Source: CALDTK01 sp963837005 (GTDB taxonomy: Bacteria; Bacteroidota; Bacteroidia; Chitinophagales; Saprospiraceae). From it: 64,000 nucleotides of DNA. Below, piece by piece: positions 10,126-18,481 of the stretch. Positions within the stretch are counted from its first letter, which is position 1; each line of letters begins with the position of its first letter. Made by a program: the position numbers and the translations under genes. The stretch covers positions 620,001 to 684,000 of the forward strand of contig CAWIMC010000018.1 in the NCBI GenBank assembly GCA_963837005.1, in the 5' to 3' direction. The notes beneath the pieces are model-generated. The model saw only the letters and a program-made list of their open reading frames with translations, had not been told where the DNA came from and did not search any database.

Positions 10126-10830
10126 CTACTCAATGGGTGTAGGGTCGATGGCCCCTGGCCACAGATGCGATGGACGCAGATCGTAGCTGTACAAAAACTC
10201 TCCTTCCCTGTCGTACACGTCTACGTAGATGGAAGACGCCAGGCGTAAGGCCGGCTCAGCATGGGCGTCCTTGGAGATCGTCGATAGAAACTTCGCCTTC
10301 TCCGTAGTGAAGCTGATATACGGCTGCAACTCGGCCCGTTGGAGGTGATGGGCATCGATCTGATAGCGGATGATGTGAGCGTTCTGAATGTACACCCGTC
10401 GGAAGGACACGGAGTCGGAGAGTTGGCGCGAACCGTTGTCATTGGCCCGAAGGACCGCCTCCTTGATTGGGGCAAACCGTGCGATCTGTTCGGCAACGAT
10501 GGCCTGCTGTGCTGGAATCGTAACCGCCGACCGATAGGCGGTGGTGCCTGCGAGGACAACAACGATAAGCAGCGCCACGACCGACCAAATCAGCGTCGAC
10601 GAATTTTTGTCGATCGACGTGACGTACGCGATGAAGCGTTTCGGGAGTGGGGGCGGCTGGACTGTGCGCCGCGGGACTCGATTTAATACCAGTGGCGGCG
10701 GCTTCACGGCGGTTTGAGGAGAAGAGCCGGGGGAGGTACGCGGCGCACCACTAGGCCAGTACTCCGGTATCGCAGGAGGTGGGGGACTCACAAGAAGAGC
10801 CGATGCCGGCAGTGGAGGAGGTTCGGACAC
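10126..10830 (-). CDS. Single-pass membrane protein, function unknown
   Basis: The 234-residue protein has a proline-rich N-terminus (PPPLPASAL, PPPPAIPEYW, QPPPLPKRF), one membrane helix at ~82-102 (STLIWSVVALLIVVVLAGTTAY) and a C-terminal extracytoplasmic domain of ~130 residues. The domain was not recognised. Similar proline-rich arrangements occur in small Bacteroidota membrane proteins of unknown role. It lies downstream of the DtxR-family gene on the same strand (104 bp gap), so co-transcription is possible. Confidence 0.6.
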   Translation of the reverse strand: MSEPPPLPASALLVSPPPPAIPEYWPSGAPRTSPGSSPQTAVKPPPLVLNRVPRRTVQPPPLPKRFIAYVTSIDKNSSTLIWSVVALLIVVVLAGTTAYRSAVTIPAQQAIVAEQIARFAPIKEAVLRANDNGSRQLSDSVSFRRVYIQNAHIIRYQIDAHHLQRAELQPYISFTTEKAKFLSTISKDAHAEPALRLASSIYVDVYDREGEFLYSYDLRPSHLWPGAIDPTPIE

Positions 10831-10934
10831 GCGCTACGTAAAAGTAAAGTGTGAAGACTACAGGTCCGTAAAGAGCTGAGTCGTACCAAAGGTAAACCCC
10901 GTGGTGCCTACCTCGCTTCACGATTTCCTTCCCG

Positions 10935-11585
10935 CTACTCGACCAGAAGACTCCTCGCAACCTCCTTGGTGAGGACGTCAACCCCGTCGCCCCCGATAGT
11001 GACGCGCATACTTCCGTCAAACGGCTCCACCTCGACGACGTGCAGCGCAGTACCGAGGCCGATACCCTTGCGCGTGAGGTAGGACAGCAGTTGGTCCTGC
11101 CGCGAGGCGACGGCCTTGAGGACGACGGTCTCTCCGGCGGGTACATCGGCGAGCGCGCGGTAGTCGGGTCGGACAATGTCGCCTTCACGACTGGGGATCG
11201 GCGAGCCGTGTGGATCAGTGGTCGGGCGGCCCATGATCTCGTCCATGCGCGCAAAGAAACGCGGGGATTGGATGTGTTCCATTTGTTCGGCAATCTCGTG
11301 GACCTCGTCCCACCCGAAGCCCATCTGATCGACGAGGTACATTTCGGTAAGGCGGTGTTTGCGGATGATGAGGGCGGCGGCCCGGCGGCCTTCGGGCGTG
11401 AGGACGAGAGGTTTGTAGCGCTCGTAGGTGACGAGGTTTTGCGCGGCTAGGCTCTTCACCATGCCATTGGCGGCGGGCTTGGACACGCCGAGGGCGGCGC
11501 TCAGGTCGGTAACGTTGACCTCGCCGGTATCGTGGCTCAGGGCAAGGAGGGCCTTGAGGTAGTTTTCGACGGTCGGAGAGGGCAT
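10935..11585 (-). CDS. DtxR/MntR-family metal-dependent repressor
   Basis: The 216-residue protein starts at ATG 11585 (MPSPTVENYLKALLAL). A longer upstream reading runs through GC-rich repeats and is rejected. An N-terminal winged helix (TDLSAALGVSKPAANGMVKSLAAQNLV) is followed by the dimerisation/metal domain (HKLTEMYLV-like region, EIAEQMEHIQSPRFFARMDEIMGRP) and a C-terminal SH3-like FeoA domain (GETVVLKAV...GIGLGTALHVVEVE). The family senses Mn2+ or Fe2+ and represses uptake genes. It is divergent from a TonB receptor, which suggests that it controls metal import through that receptor. Which metal it senses cannot be told. Confidence 0.85.
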   Translation of the reverse strand: MPSPTVENYLKALLALSHDTGEVNVTDLSAALGVSKPAANGMVKSLAAQNLVTYERYKPLVLTPEGRRAAALIIRKHRLTEMYLVDQMGFGWDEVHEIAEQMEHIQSPRFFARMDEIMGRPTTDPHGSPIPSREGDIVRPDYRALADVPAGETVVLKAVASRQDQLLSYLTRKGIGLGTALHVVEVEPFDGSMRVTIGGDGVDVLTKEVARSLLVE

Positions 11586-11604
11586 GGGGGAAAGGTAAGG
11601 GTTG

Positions 11605-11849
11605 GCGCGGGGTGGGCCTGAAGGCGGCGATGGCGCAAGCGCGGGGTGGGCCTGAAGGCGGCGATGGCGCAAGCGCGGCGTAGGCCTTCGGCGGCGTTGG
11701 CGCCAGCGCGGCGATGGCCTGCGGCGTTGCCCGTCATACGTGCACGCATGGCCCGCACGACAGACGGGCAACGCCGCAGGCCATCGCCACCGAAGGTCGA
11801 CGCCGCCTTCAGGCCATTGCCGCCTTCAGGCCATCGCCGCCTTCAGGCC
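11605..11849. repeat. Nested palindromes and short tandem repeats between regulator and receptor
   Basis: Two direct 34-bp copies start at 11605 and 11639. A perfect 25-bp inverted repeat follows (11711-11735 with 11763-11787, loop 27 nt). Outside it, GGCCTGAAGGCGGCGATGG (11615-11633) pairs with its exact complement at 11831-11849, and GCCTTCAGGCC words recur every 18 bp on the right. The whole block can fold as one large cruciform. It separates the DtxR-family gene from the TonB receptor promoter. Confidence 0.85.
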
Positions 11850-11878
11850 AACTTGTTAGGCTACCTTAACAATTTTTG

Positions 11879-11886
11879 TAACTTTG
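11879..11886 (+). promoter_or_regulatory. Bacteroidota-type -7 box TAACTTTG
   Basis: TAACTTTG matches the -7 consensus TAnnTTTG. A TTG at 11853-11855 lies 23 bp upstream, slightly farther than the usual -33 spacing. The box overlaps the most upstream possible TTG start of the receptor, so translation must begin further downstream. Confidence 0.5.
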
Positions 11887-11913
11887 CGTTACTTTGATCA
11901 CATCACTTCTCTA

Positions 11914-14199
11914 TTGATTTTGTTTCGACACCTATTTTTTGCGGTTACTCTTTGCTCAATGGCTACGCTGGCCATGGGGCAGACGGATAGCTTGCGCCTT
12001 ACGCTGCTCGATGAAGACGGTGGCCCGCTGTACGGGGCTACGGTGATGCTATTGCCGGGTGGGCAGGGGGCGTCTAGCGATTTGGAGGGGCGGGTAGCAC
12101 TGGTTTTGCCGAAAGGCTACCCTGCCCACGTACGAATAGCGAGTGTGGGTTTAGGGACGCTCGACACCGTTTTGCGGATTGCGCCCGTCGTTCCGCTTTC
12201 GCTAAAACCCTCGGCTACGGCGCTGCAGGATATCGTGGTGTCGGGGACCTTGACGCCAACCATCCGGACGGAGAGCCCGATCCCGGTAGAAGTGTACACG
12301 CGGACCTTTCTGCTGGCCAACCCGACGCCGTCGCTGTTTGAGGCAATGGCAAACGTCAATGGGGTGCGGCCGCAGCTCAACTGTGGCGTCTGCAACACGG
12401 GCGATATCCATATCAATGGTCTCGAGGGGCCGTATACGCTCGTGACGATTGACGGGATGCCGATCGTGTCGGGGCTGGGGACGGTGTATGGGCTATCTGG
12501 CATCCCGAACGCAATGATTGAGCGGGTCGAGGTGGTGAAGGGGCCAGCCGGGTCGATTTACGGATCGGAATCGATCGGGGGCCTCATCAATGTCATCACG
12601 CGCGATGTCGAGCGGGCACCGCGCTTTGCGTTTGATGCCTTCTCGACGGCTTACGGCGACCTCACGCTCGATGCCGGAGTGACGCATGGCGTTGGGCCAC
12701 ATGCGCGCGTGTTGACCAGTGCAAACGCCTATTACTTTGACAACCGAATTGACAACAACGGTGACGGCTTTACGGACCAAACCCTCGCGCAGCGCATCAG
12801 CCTGTTCCAGAAGTGGCACTTCGCGACCGGCGCGGCGCGCGGCCTCGATATGGCCGGGCGCTTTTTGGCGGAGAGCCGCTGGGGCGGGGACATCAACTTC
12901 GACAAGGTCAGAGATCGCGGCGGGGACGAGCGCTACGGCGAGACGATCGACACGCGCCGGGCGGAGGTGCTGATGCGCTACAGCTTCCCGACCGTTGAGG
13001 GGCTGGCCTTTACAGGGAGCGCCAATTTCCACCGGCAGCGATCAGACTACGGGGAGACGACGTACGACGCCGATCAGGGGATTGGCTTTGGGCAGATGAC
13101 GCTTTCGCGAAAACTCGGCAAGCACGGACTGCTGTTCGGCGCTGCGACGCGCTACACGTACTATGATGATAACACGCCTGCCACTGCCGAGCTTACGGGC
13201 GTCAATCGCGCGGACAATGTTTTGCTGCCGGGTGCCTTCGTGCAAGACGAGTGGGTCAAGGGGCGACACCGCATCCTGGCCGGACTGCGCTACGACTACG
13301 ATCAGCGCCACGGCAACATCTGGACCCCGCGCATGGCCTACAAGATGCCCGTTGGCGAAGGCGCCAATCTGCGCTTTAACCTAGGTACCGGCTTCCGGGT
13401 GGTCAACCTCTTCACCGAGGACCACGCCGCGCTGACGGGTGCCCGGACGGTAGTCATACCGGAGGCCCTTCGACCAGAACGGAGCGTGTCCTTACTCGCT
13501 AACTTCGACAAGCAAGTGTACACCACCAATGGCCTGTCGTGGACGCTGGATGCGTCCACGTGGTACACTCGCTTCTCGAACCAGATTTTCCCCGACTATT
13601 TGAGCGACGTCAACGAAATCCGCTACGAGAACCTCTCGGACCACAGCCGCAGTTTCGGTGCGAGCGCGGAGGTGAAGGTCCGCAGTCAAACCTTTGGCGC
13701 AACGGCGGGCGTGACCTACACCGACGTGGCCATTGTCGAGGGCGATGAGACGCGACGCCCCCTGCTCTCAGAGCGCTGGAGTGGCGTGGTCTCGGCCGAC
13801 TACACGCTACCCTCTCCGAACGCCAAACGCGGCAAGTGGCTCCTCAACTACACGTCGAGCTTTTACGGACCGATGCTGTTGCCCATACAGGGCGACAACG
13901 ATCCGCGACCGGCGGAGAGCCCGTGGTGGACGCTACAGAACTTTCAATTGACTTGGAGTCCGCGGGGCTCGAACTGGGAGGTCTACGGTGGCGCAAAGAA
14001 TATCCTGGACTTCCGGCCCGCGGCCAACTCGATTGCGCGGAGTTTTGATCCGTTTGATAAAGGAGTGAGCTTCGATGGAGAGGGCAATCCGCTGGCGACG
14101 CCGGATAATCCGAATGGGCTGGTGTTTGACCCGAGCTACGTGTATGCGAGCAATGCGGGGCGGCGCGCCTTCCTGGGCATGCGCTGGATCTTGAAGTAG
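11914..14199 (+). CDS. TonB-dependent outer-membrane receptor
   Basis: The ~761-residue receptor has a signal peptide ending at AMGQ, a short carboxypeptidase-like domain (GGPLYGATVMLLPGG), a plug (EVVKGPAGSIYGSESIGGLINVITR) and a 22-strand-type barrel that ends in an aromatic/hydrophobic strand (AFLGMRWILK). The start is unclear: TTG 11914 or 11920 gives a full signal peptide, while ATG 11959 cuts it. The plug carries a Cys pair (LNCGVCNTGDIHI), which may bind or sense a metal or metal complex. The neighbouring metalloregulator points to a metal ligand, but the substrate is inferred only. Confidence 0.88.
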   Translation: MILFRHLFFAVTLCSMATLAMGQTDSLRLTLLDEDGGPLYGATVMLLPGGQGASSDLEGRVALVLPKGYPAHVRIASVGLGTLDTVLRIAPVVPLSLKPSATALQDIVVSGTLTPTIRTESPIPVEVYTRTFLLANPTPSLFEAMANVNGVRPQLNCGVCNTGDIHINGLEGPYTLVTIDGMPIVSGLGTVYGLSGIPNAMIERVEVVKGPAGSIYGSESIGGLINVITRDVERAPRFAFDAFSTAYGDLTLDAGVTHGVGPHARVLTSANAYYFDNRIDNNGDGFTDQTLAQRISLFQKWHFATGAARGLDMAGRFLAESRWGGDINFDKVRDRGGDERYGETIDTRRAEVLMRYSFPTVEGLAFTGSANFHRQRSDYGETTYDADQGIGFGQMTLSRKLGKHGLLFGAATRYTYYDDNTPATAELTGVNRADNVLLPGAFVQDEWVKGRHRILAGLRYDYDQRHGNIWTPRMAYKMPVGEGANLRFNLGTGFRVVNLFTEDHAALTGARTVVIPEALRPERSVSLLANFDKQVYTTNGLSWTLDASTWYTRFSNQIFPDYLSDVNEIRYENLSDHSRSFGASAEVKVRSQTFGATAGVTYTDVAIVEGDETRRPLLSERWSGVVSADYTLPSPNAKRGKWLLNYTSSFYGPMLLPIQGDNDPRPAESPWWTLQNFQLTWSPRGSNWEVYGGAKNILDFRPAANSIARSFDPFDKGVSFDGEGNPLATPDNPNGLVFDPSYVYASNAGRRAFLGMRWILK

Positions 14200-14397
14200 G
14201 TTCGGCGTAGCGCTTAACCGACAGCAAAGCAGCTCGCCTGTGGTGGTCGGTCTCCCAGGTCGCAATACCTCTGGGTGCGGGTGTTAGGGCTTTGGGCTCG
14301 TTGGCTGCATAAGCCCCCGCAACGTCGCCGAAGACTGTACTCGTGCCGTCGCGATGGCCCCCGGGCCGGGAGTAGTCGCTAGCCTACCTTCACGTCG

Positions 14398-14475
14398 ATG
14401 AAAGTGAGGTACCCCATCGGCATCCAGACCTTCCGCGAAGTTATCGAGCGGGGGTGTTGGGAGTACTGCATGTAG
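14398..14475 (+). pseudogene. N-terminal remnant of a PF09820-type AAA-ATPase
   Basis: A 25-codon frame reads MKVRYPIGIQTFREVIERG and then runs into a stop. RYPIGIQTFREVIE matches the start of the large Bacteroidota AAA-ATPase family (typically ...PIGIQ-F--I---GY-YVDKT), but the rest is missing. The fragment ends ~110 bp before the first repeat array next to the RAYT-like gene, so insertion or deletion at this spot may have destroyed it. The remaining bases 14200-14397 and 14476-14587 show no gene. Confidence 0.55.
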
Positions 14476-14587
14476 TGGGGGATTTCAGCCTGCTGCTAGC
14501 GTAGACATGTAGTGCCAGGGTTTTATCTACTGCTGGCGTCACTAACTTTCTATCGCCGTCATCAATCCCTGCGTCTTGTGTTTCGCT

Positions 14588-14857
14588 CGATGGGCTGAGA
14601 GCCCATGCTCGGCTGCGCGCAGGACCTTCGGCCCTTTGCTGGGGTCTCGTTATTTCGTTTCGATGGGCTGAAAGCCCATGCTCGGCTGCGCGCAGGACCT
14701 TCGGCCCTTTGCTGGGGTCTCGTTATTTCGTTTCGATGGGCTGAAAGCCCATGCTCGGCTGCGCGCAGGACCTTCGGCCCTTTCTGGGGTCACGTCATTC
14801 GTCTCGATGGGCTGAAAGCCCATGCTCGGCTGCGCGCAGGACCTGCGGCCCTTCAGT
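14588..14857. repeat. REP-like repeat array A, four units of ~72 bp
   Basis: Units start at 14588, 14661, 14734 and 14805. Each contains the hairpin ATGGGCT-GAA-AGCCCAT and then CTCGGCTGCGCGCAGG followed by a second hairpin-forming stretch, AGGACCTTCGGCCCT. The same unit recurs at 15435-15690 and 35029-35077. The spacers are nearly identical as well, so this is not a CRISPR. The array abuts the 3' end of the transposase gene (9 bp). Confidence 0.92.
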
Positions 14858-14865
14858 GCTAGCGC

Positions 14866-15363
14866 CTACCGCCAGACGAGGTCTTCGAAGTGCGTCACAT
14901 ATCTCTCGCCTTCTGCCGTAACGTTCTCTTCGAGCTCCTCGGGTGGACATTTTCGCACCATATCGGCGTACTCCTGATTCCATTGGCGCTCTCGGTGGAT
15001 TGTCTCTTGGTCGCGTACGTATTGCGCTTTGCTTTTCACGTGCTCAGGGCACACGGAGAAAGCGCCGTAGCCACCCTGCCAACGGAAAGGCGATTCCTTG
15101 GTGAAGCATTCGCGATTCAGCGTTTCTGAGGAACCACCCTTGATGGCCTGCATGATGTCCGACAGCAGCTTGCGGTTTGGAAAGTATCGGAAAATGGAGT
15201 GAACGTGATCTGGTTCGTTGTTCGTGATGATGGGCTTTTGGCCGAGCGAGGCTAGGATACCGTGAATGCTTTTTACTAGAATTGGGCGCATCTCACGCGT
15301 GAGAACGGCGTCTCGGAATTTGACTGCCCAAACGGCGTGGATGTAGCATCGGACTAATGACAT
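14866..15363 (-). CDS. IS200-like / REP-associated tyrosine transposase (RAYT type)
   Basis: The product has 165 residues with the Y1 transposase fold (PF01797 type). The HUH metal site appears as EPDHVHSIFRY (~residues 50-60), and a C-terminal helix with the likely nucleophile tyrosine is QYVRDQETIHRE (~residue 114). Size, single-domain layout and position between two arrays of palindromic repeats match REP-associated tyrosine transposases, which bind and cut REP hairpins. A plain IS200 relative is possible because no separate IS ends were identified. It lies opposite to its neighbours and looks intact. Confidence 0.82.
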   Translation of the reverse strand: MSLVRCYIHAVWAVKFRDAVLTREMRPILVKSIHGILASLGQKPIITNNEPDHVHSIFRYFPNRKLLSDIMQAIKGGSSETLNRECFTKESPFRWQGGYGAFSVCPEHVKSKAQYVRDQETIHRERQWNQEYADMVRKCPPEELEENVTAEGERYVTHFEDLVWR

Positions 15364-15434
15364 ATCGGGAAACTACATCTTCGATCTTGCACAACTTTTG
15401 TTAGGGGAAGATCGGGCCAGCTGTTGATACGTCT

Positions 15435-15690
15435 CGATGGGCTGAAAGCCCATGCTCGGCTGCGCGCAGGACCTTCGGCCCTCTGCGGGGGGCTCGTTGT
15501 TCGTCTCGATGGGCTGAAAGCCCATGCTCGGCTGCGCGCAGGACCTTCGGCCCTCTGGGGGGGGCTCGTTGTTCGTCTCGATGGGCTGAAAGCCCATGCT
15601 CGGCTGCGCGCAGGACCTTCGGCCCTCTGCGGGGGGCTCGTTGTTCGTCTCGATGGGCTGAAAGCCCATGCTCGGCTGCGCGCAACTCCG
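15435..15690. repeat. REP-like repeat array B, four units of 72 bp
   Basis: Units start at 15435, 15507, 15579 and 15651 with the same ATGGGCT-GAA-AGCCCAT hairpin and GGACCTTCGGCCCT tail as array A, in the same orientation. The last unit is cut after GGCTGCGCGCA. The array lies ~70 bp upstream of the RAYT-like gene start, so the gene is bracketed by four units on each side. Confidence 0.92.
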
Positions 15691-15737
15691 GAGAGGAGCC
15701 CCTCCCCCATTCTGTTGTGCGGTCCTCTGCTCTCGAT

Positions 15738-15862
15738 AGGGCCGAAGGTCCTGCGGCCACTGCCTCCAGCGGGGGCTTTCAGCCCCCTGCTGGCGTAAAT
15801 ATCCCCTGCCGGCGTAAACATCCCCTGCCGGCGTAAACACACCCTGCTGGCGTAAACATCCT
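15738..15862. repeat. Inverted REP-like unit followed by four 19-bp repeats
   Basis: AGGGCCGAAGGTCCTGCG at 15738-15755 is the reverse complement of the tail of the array units, and GGGGGCT-TTC-AGCCCCC at 15771-15787 is a perfect hairpin. The 19-bp word CTGCYGGCGTAAAYATCCC then repeats four times, starting at 15787, 15806, 15825 and 15844. Together with array B this gives units in opposite orientation, as in BIME/REPIN clusters. Confidence 0.85.
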
Positions 15863-15923
15863 TGTCGCCCTCGACTGAAAGTTTGCCCCAATCTCTCGAA
15901 ACCCTACACTCTACCTTGCCGTC

Positions 15924-16673
15924 ATGCCGCAAGTCGACCGCGCCGACCGAAATCTCGAAACCAACCCCTTCCCAGACCCCCGACCCTCAAAGCAACGCCG
16001 CGTCCGCCGCGCCGCCGGCCGCTACCTCTTTGAGTTTGCGAGTGTCTTCCTGGCCGTCTTTTTGGCGTTCGCGCTCAACAATTACGCGGCGGAGCAAAGG
16101 GATAGACGCGCCGAGGAGCGCATCCTAGCTGATGCAAAGCAGGGGCTAACAAAGGATTTGGTCGACCTCGAAGGCAATATGCTCGGGCACCGGCGAGGGC
16201 TGGCGGCGCTCGAATACTTCAAGAAATATGCCCTGGGACAAGGTGTTCCGCTTGACTCTTTCGGATTTCAGCACTTCGCGCTTTTACGCGACTTTATTAA
16301 TGCCCAAAACACGGCCGGTTACGAGAACCTCAAGTCTCGCGGGCTGGAGCTCGTCCGCGACGACAGTCTCCGCAATCGCATCGTATCCCTCTACGAGTAC
16401 GACTATACGCTCATCAGGAAACTGGAGGAGGAGTATGGTGAACAGCAGTTCTTTACCAATTACGAAGAGCGCTTGAATCGAATTTTGCTCGACCACCTCA
16501 GCGTCGATGACGATGGTGATATTGCTATGCTGGCAGACTCAAAGCCGCTCACCCCCGAGGAGCAGAAGGAGTTGTTGCTTATCCTCCAAAGTATCTGGCA
16601 GAATCGGCGATTTACGCTAGGCTACTACGAACAATTGGAGGCGCAAGTAAAGGAGGTGATGGCGATGCTCTGA
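15924..16673 (+). CDS. Membrane-anchored helical protein, function unknown
   Basis: The 249-residue protein has a basic, proline-rich N-terminus, one membrane helix at ~33-53 (YLFEFASVFLAVFLAFALNNY) and then a long, mainly helical, charged region with a probable coiled coil (RKLEEEYGEQQFFTNYEERL). The layout resembles small Bacteroidota proteins with an FxxVFLxVxLAxxxNxW/Y helix, but no domain was recognised. The start is the ATG at 15924, and an alternative ATG-less extension runs into repeats. A palindromic repeat, not a gene, follows it. Confidence 0.65.
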   Translation: MPQVDRADRNLETNPFPDPRPSKQRRVRRAAGRYLFEFASVFLAVFLAFALNNYAAEQRDRRAEERILADAKQGLTKDLVDLEGNMLGHRRGLAALEYFKKYALGQGVPLDSFGFQHFALLRDFINAQNTAGYENLKSRGLELVRDDSLRNRIVSLYEYDYTLIRKLEEEYGEQQFFTNYEERLNRILLDHLSVDDDGDIAMLADSKPLTPEEQKELLLILQSIWQNRRFTLGYYEQLEAQVKEVMAML

Positions 16674-16684
16674 ACTTGGAGCGA

Positions 16685-16775
16685 GAGTATCGCAAGGAGC
16701 GCAAGGGAGACGCGAGGGGCGCAGCTATTTACCCTCGCGCCTTTCTCGCGCCTCCCGTGCGCCCCTCGCGATACT
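16685..16775. repeat. Dispersed palindromic repeat (family related to the ileS insertion)
   Basis: AGTATCGC (16686-16693) and CGCGAGGGGCGCA (16711-16723) pair with GCGATACT (16768-16775) and TGCGCCCCTCGCG (16758-16770). The left arm, read on the minus strand, closely matches 46484-46520 inside ileS: GCGCCCCTCGCGTCTCCC, then a T/C-variable stretch, then GCGATACTC. It lies between the helical membrane protein and leuA. Confidence 0.75.
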
Positions 16776-16836
16776 TCACCAGCGAATATTCGCCCCACCC
16801 TCCCTACCTTTCCCGGTCCAACCTGCATCGTTACGC

Positions 16837-16850
16837 GTTTTGGCGAAAGC
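16837..16850 (+). repeat. 14-bp recurrent word GTTTTGGCGAAAGC (intergenic, before leuA)
   Basis: This is an exact copy, 79 bp upstream of leuA. Exact copies in this window start at 16837, 19846, 22717, 22733, 25434, 28990, 31079, 33318, 38774, 41415, 41637, 43372, 46122, 48906, 51141, 54200, 55995 and 60795 (both strands). Copies with A for the second G of GG start at 12195, 25326, 27327, 33131, 34067 and 47078. Confidence 0.9.
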
Positions 16851-16928
16851 CCCGTCCAAAATTGCGCCCTCCCCAGACCTAGCCAAACCAAGACCAAGCC
16901 TTTTCCTGTATTTTAAGTACCATAGGTC

Positions 16929-18479
16929 ATGGACAAAGACAAACTCTACATCTTCGATACCACCCTGCGCGACGGCGAGCAGGTGCCTGGGTGTCAACTC
17001 AATACGATCGAAAAAGTCGAGGTCGCCAAGGCGCTCGAGGAGCTCGGCGTCGACGTCATCGAGGCCGGCTTCCCGGTGTCGAGCCCGGGGGATTTTAACT
17101 CCGTGGTCGAGATCTCGAAGGCGGTTACTTACCCGATCATCTGCGCTTTGACACGTGCGGTGGAGGGCGATATCGACGCGGCGGCGGCGGCCCTGAAGCA
17201 CGCCAAACGCGGTCGTATCCACACCGGGATCGGGACCTCCGACCAGCACATCCTGCACAAATTTAAGTCGAATCGCGAGGACATCCTCGAGCGGGCTGTG
17301 GCCTGCGTGAAGTACGCCAAGCGCTTCGTAGAGGATGTCGAGTTCTACGCCGAGGACGCCGGGCGGACCGACAACGAATACCTGGCGCGCGTCATCGAGG
17401 CGGTCGTAAAGGCCGGCGCGACAGTGCTGAATATCCCCGATACTACGGGCTACTGTTCGCCGTGGGAGTACGGTGAGAAAATTCGCTACTTGCGTGAAAA
17501 CGTCAAGGGCATCGACAAGGCCATCCTCTCGACGCACTGCCACAATGACCTCGGCATGGCGACGGCCAATACCTTGGCGGGGGTGATGAATGGCGCTCGG
17601 CAAGTCGAGGTGACCATCAATGGCATCGGCGAACGGGCGGGCAATACGAGCCTGGAGGAGATCGCCATGATCGTGCAGAGCCGCGGCGACATCCCCGTGT
17701 ATACTGGGATCCGCTCGAAGAACATCGTCAGGACCAGTCGCCTCGTGTCTTCACTCATGCGGATGCCGGTGCAGCCCAACAAAGCGATCGTCGGCCGCAA
17801 CGCCTTCGCGCATTCTTCGGGCATCCACCAGGATGGTCACCTCAAGAACCGCGAGAACTACGAGATCATCAACCCGAAAGACATTGGGCTCGATGACTCA
17901 TCCATCATCCTCACGGCCCGCTCTGGGCGACATGCGCTCAAGCACCACCTCGAGCGACTCGGTTTCGAGCTGACGAAGGATAAGCTGGATAAAGTGTACG
18001 ATAAGTTCTTAGCACTGGCCGACAAGAAAAAGGAGCTTCAGGACGAGGATTTGCTCACGATCATGCAAGTGTCGAAGAATCGCCGGGACCCCTTCAAGCT
18101 CAAATACCTCAGCGTGCAGTGCGGCAAAAAGGTCTTGCCAACGGCGACGATCCAGATCGAGATCGATGGGGAGGTGCATACCATGACCAGTTCGGGCGTC
18201 GGCCCCATTGACGCGGCCTTCACGGCAATCAAAAAGATCATCAAGCGCGAAATCTTGCTCGAAGAATTTCTCGTGCAAGCCATCACGCGCGGCTCCAACG
18301 ACGTCGGCAAGGTACACGTGTCGATAAAGCATAAGAATGCCACCTACACTGGCTTCTCGGCCGACACCGACATCGTAACGGCGAGCGTCGAGGCATACCT
18401 CAATGCCATATCAAAGTTCTACAACATCCTCAAGACCAATGCCGAGACGGAAATCGTGGAGACGCTGAAGGAGTTATGA
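16929..18479 (+). CDS. leuA: 2-isopropylmalate synthase
   Basis: LeuA condenses acetyl-CoA with 2-oxoisovalerate, the committed step of leucine synthesis. The 516-residue length is normal. The HMGL-like TIM barrel begins at once (DTTLRDGEQVPG, residues 9-20), with the metal ligands in STHCHNDLGMA (~197-207) and GIGERAGNTSLEE. The C-terminal regulatory LeuA dimer domain (~385-516) is complete, so leucine feedback is expected. It is first in the order leuA-leuC-leuD-leuB, all on the plus strand. A 196-bp repeat-filled gap separates it from leuC, so a second promoter there cannot be excluded. No leader peptide or T-box was seen upstream. Confidence 0.96.
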   Translation: MDKDKLYIFDTTLRDGEQVPGCQLNTIEKVEVAKALEELGVDVIEAGFPVSSPGDFNSVVEISKAVTYPIICALTRAVEGDIDAAAAALKHAKRGRIHTGIGTSDQHILHKFKSNREDILERAVACVKYAKRFVEDVEFYAEDAGRTDNEYLARVIEAVVKAGATVLNIPDTTGYCSPWEYGEKIRYLRENVKGIDKAILSTHCHNDLGMATANTLAGVMNGARQVEVTINGIGERAGNTSLEEIAMIVQSRGDIPVYTGIRSKNIVRTSRLVSSLMRMPVQPNKAIVGRNAFAHSSGIHQDGHLKNRENYEIINPKDIGLDDSSIILTARSGRHALKHHLERLGFELTKDKLDKVYDKFLALADKKKELQDEDLLTIMQVSKNRRDPFKLKYLSVQCGKKVLPTATIQIEIDGEVHTMTSSGVGPIDAAFTAIKKIIKREILLEEFLVQAITRGSNDVGKVHVSIKHKNATYTGFSADTDIVTASVEAYLNAISKFYNILKTNAETEIVETLKEL

Positions 18480-18481
18480 TA

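Noticed and set aside
14588..15690. Possible CRISPR array
   Set aside because: Both repeat and spacer parts are nearly identical between units, the period is ~72 bp, and no cas gene is present; it fits REP-like arrays.
15795..15862. Start of the helical membrane protein at an upstream codon
   Set aside because: The sequence is the 19-bp tandem repeat, and ATG 15924 gives a normal N-terminus followed by the membrane helix.
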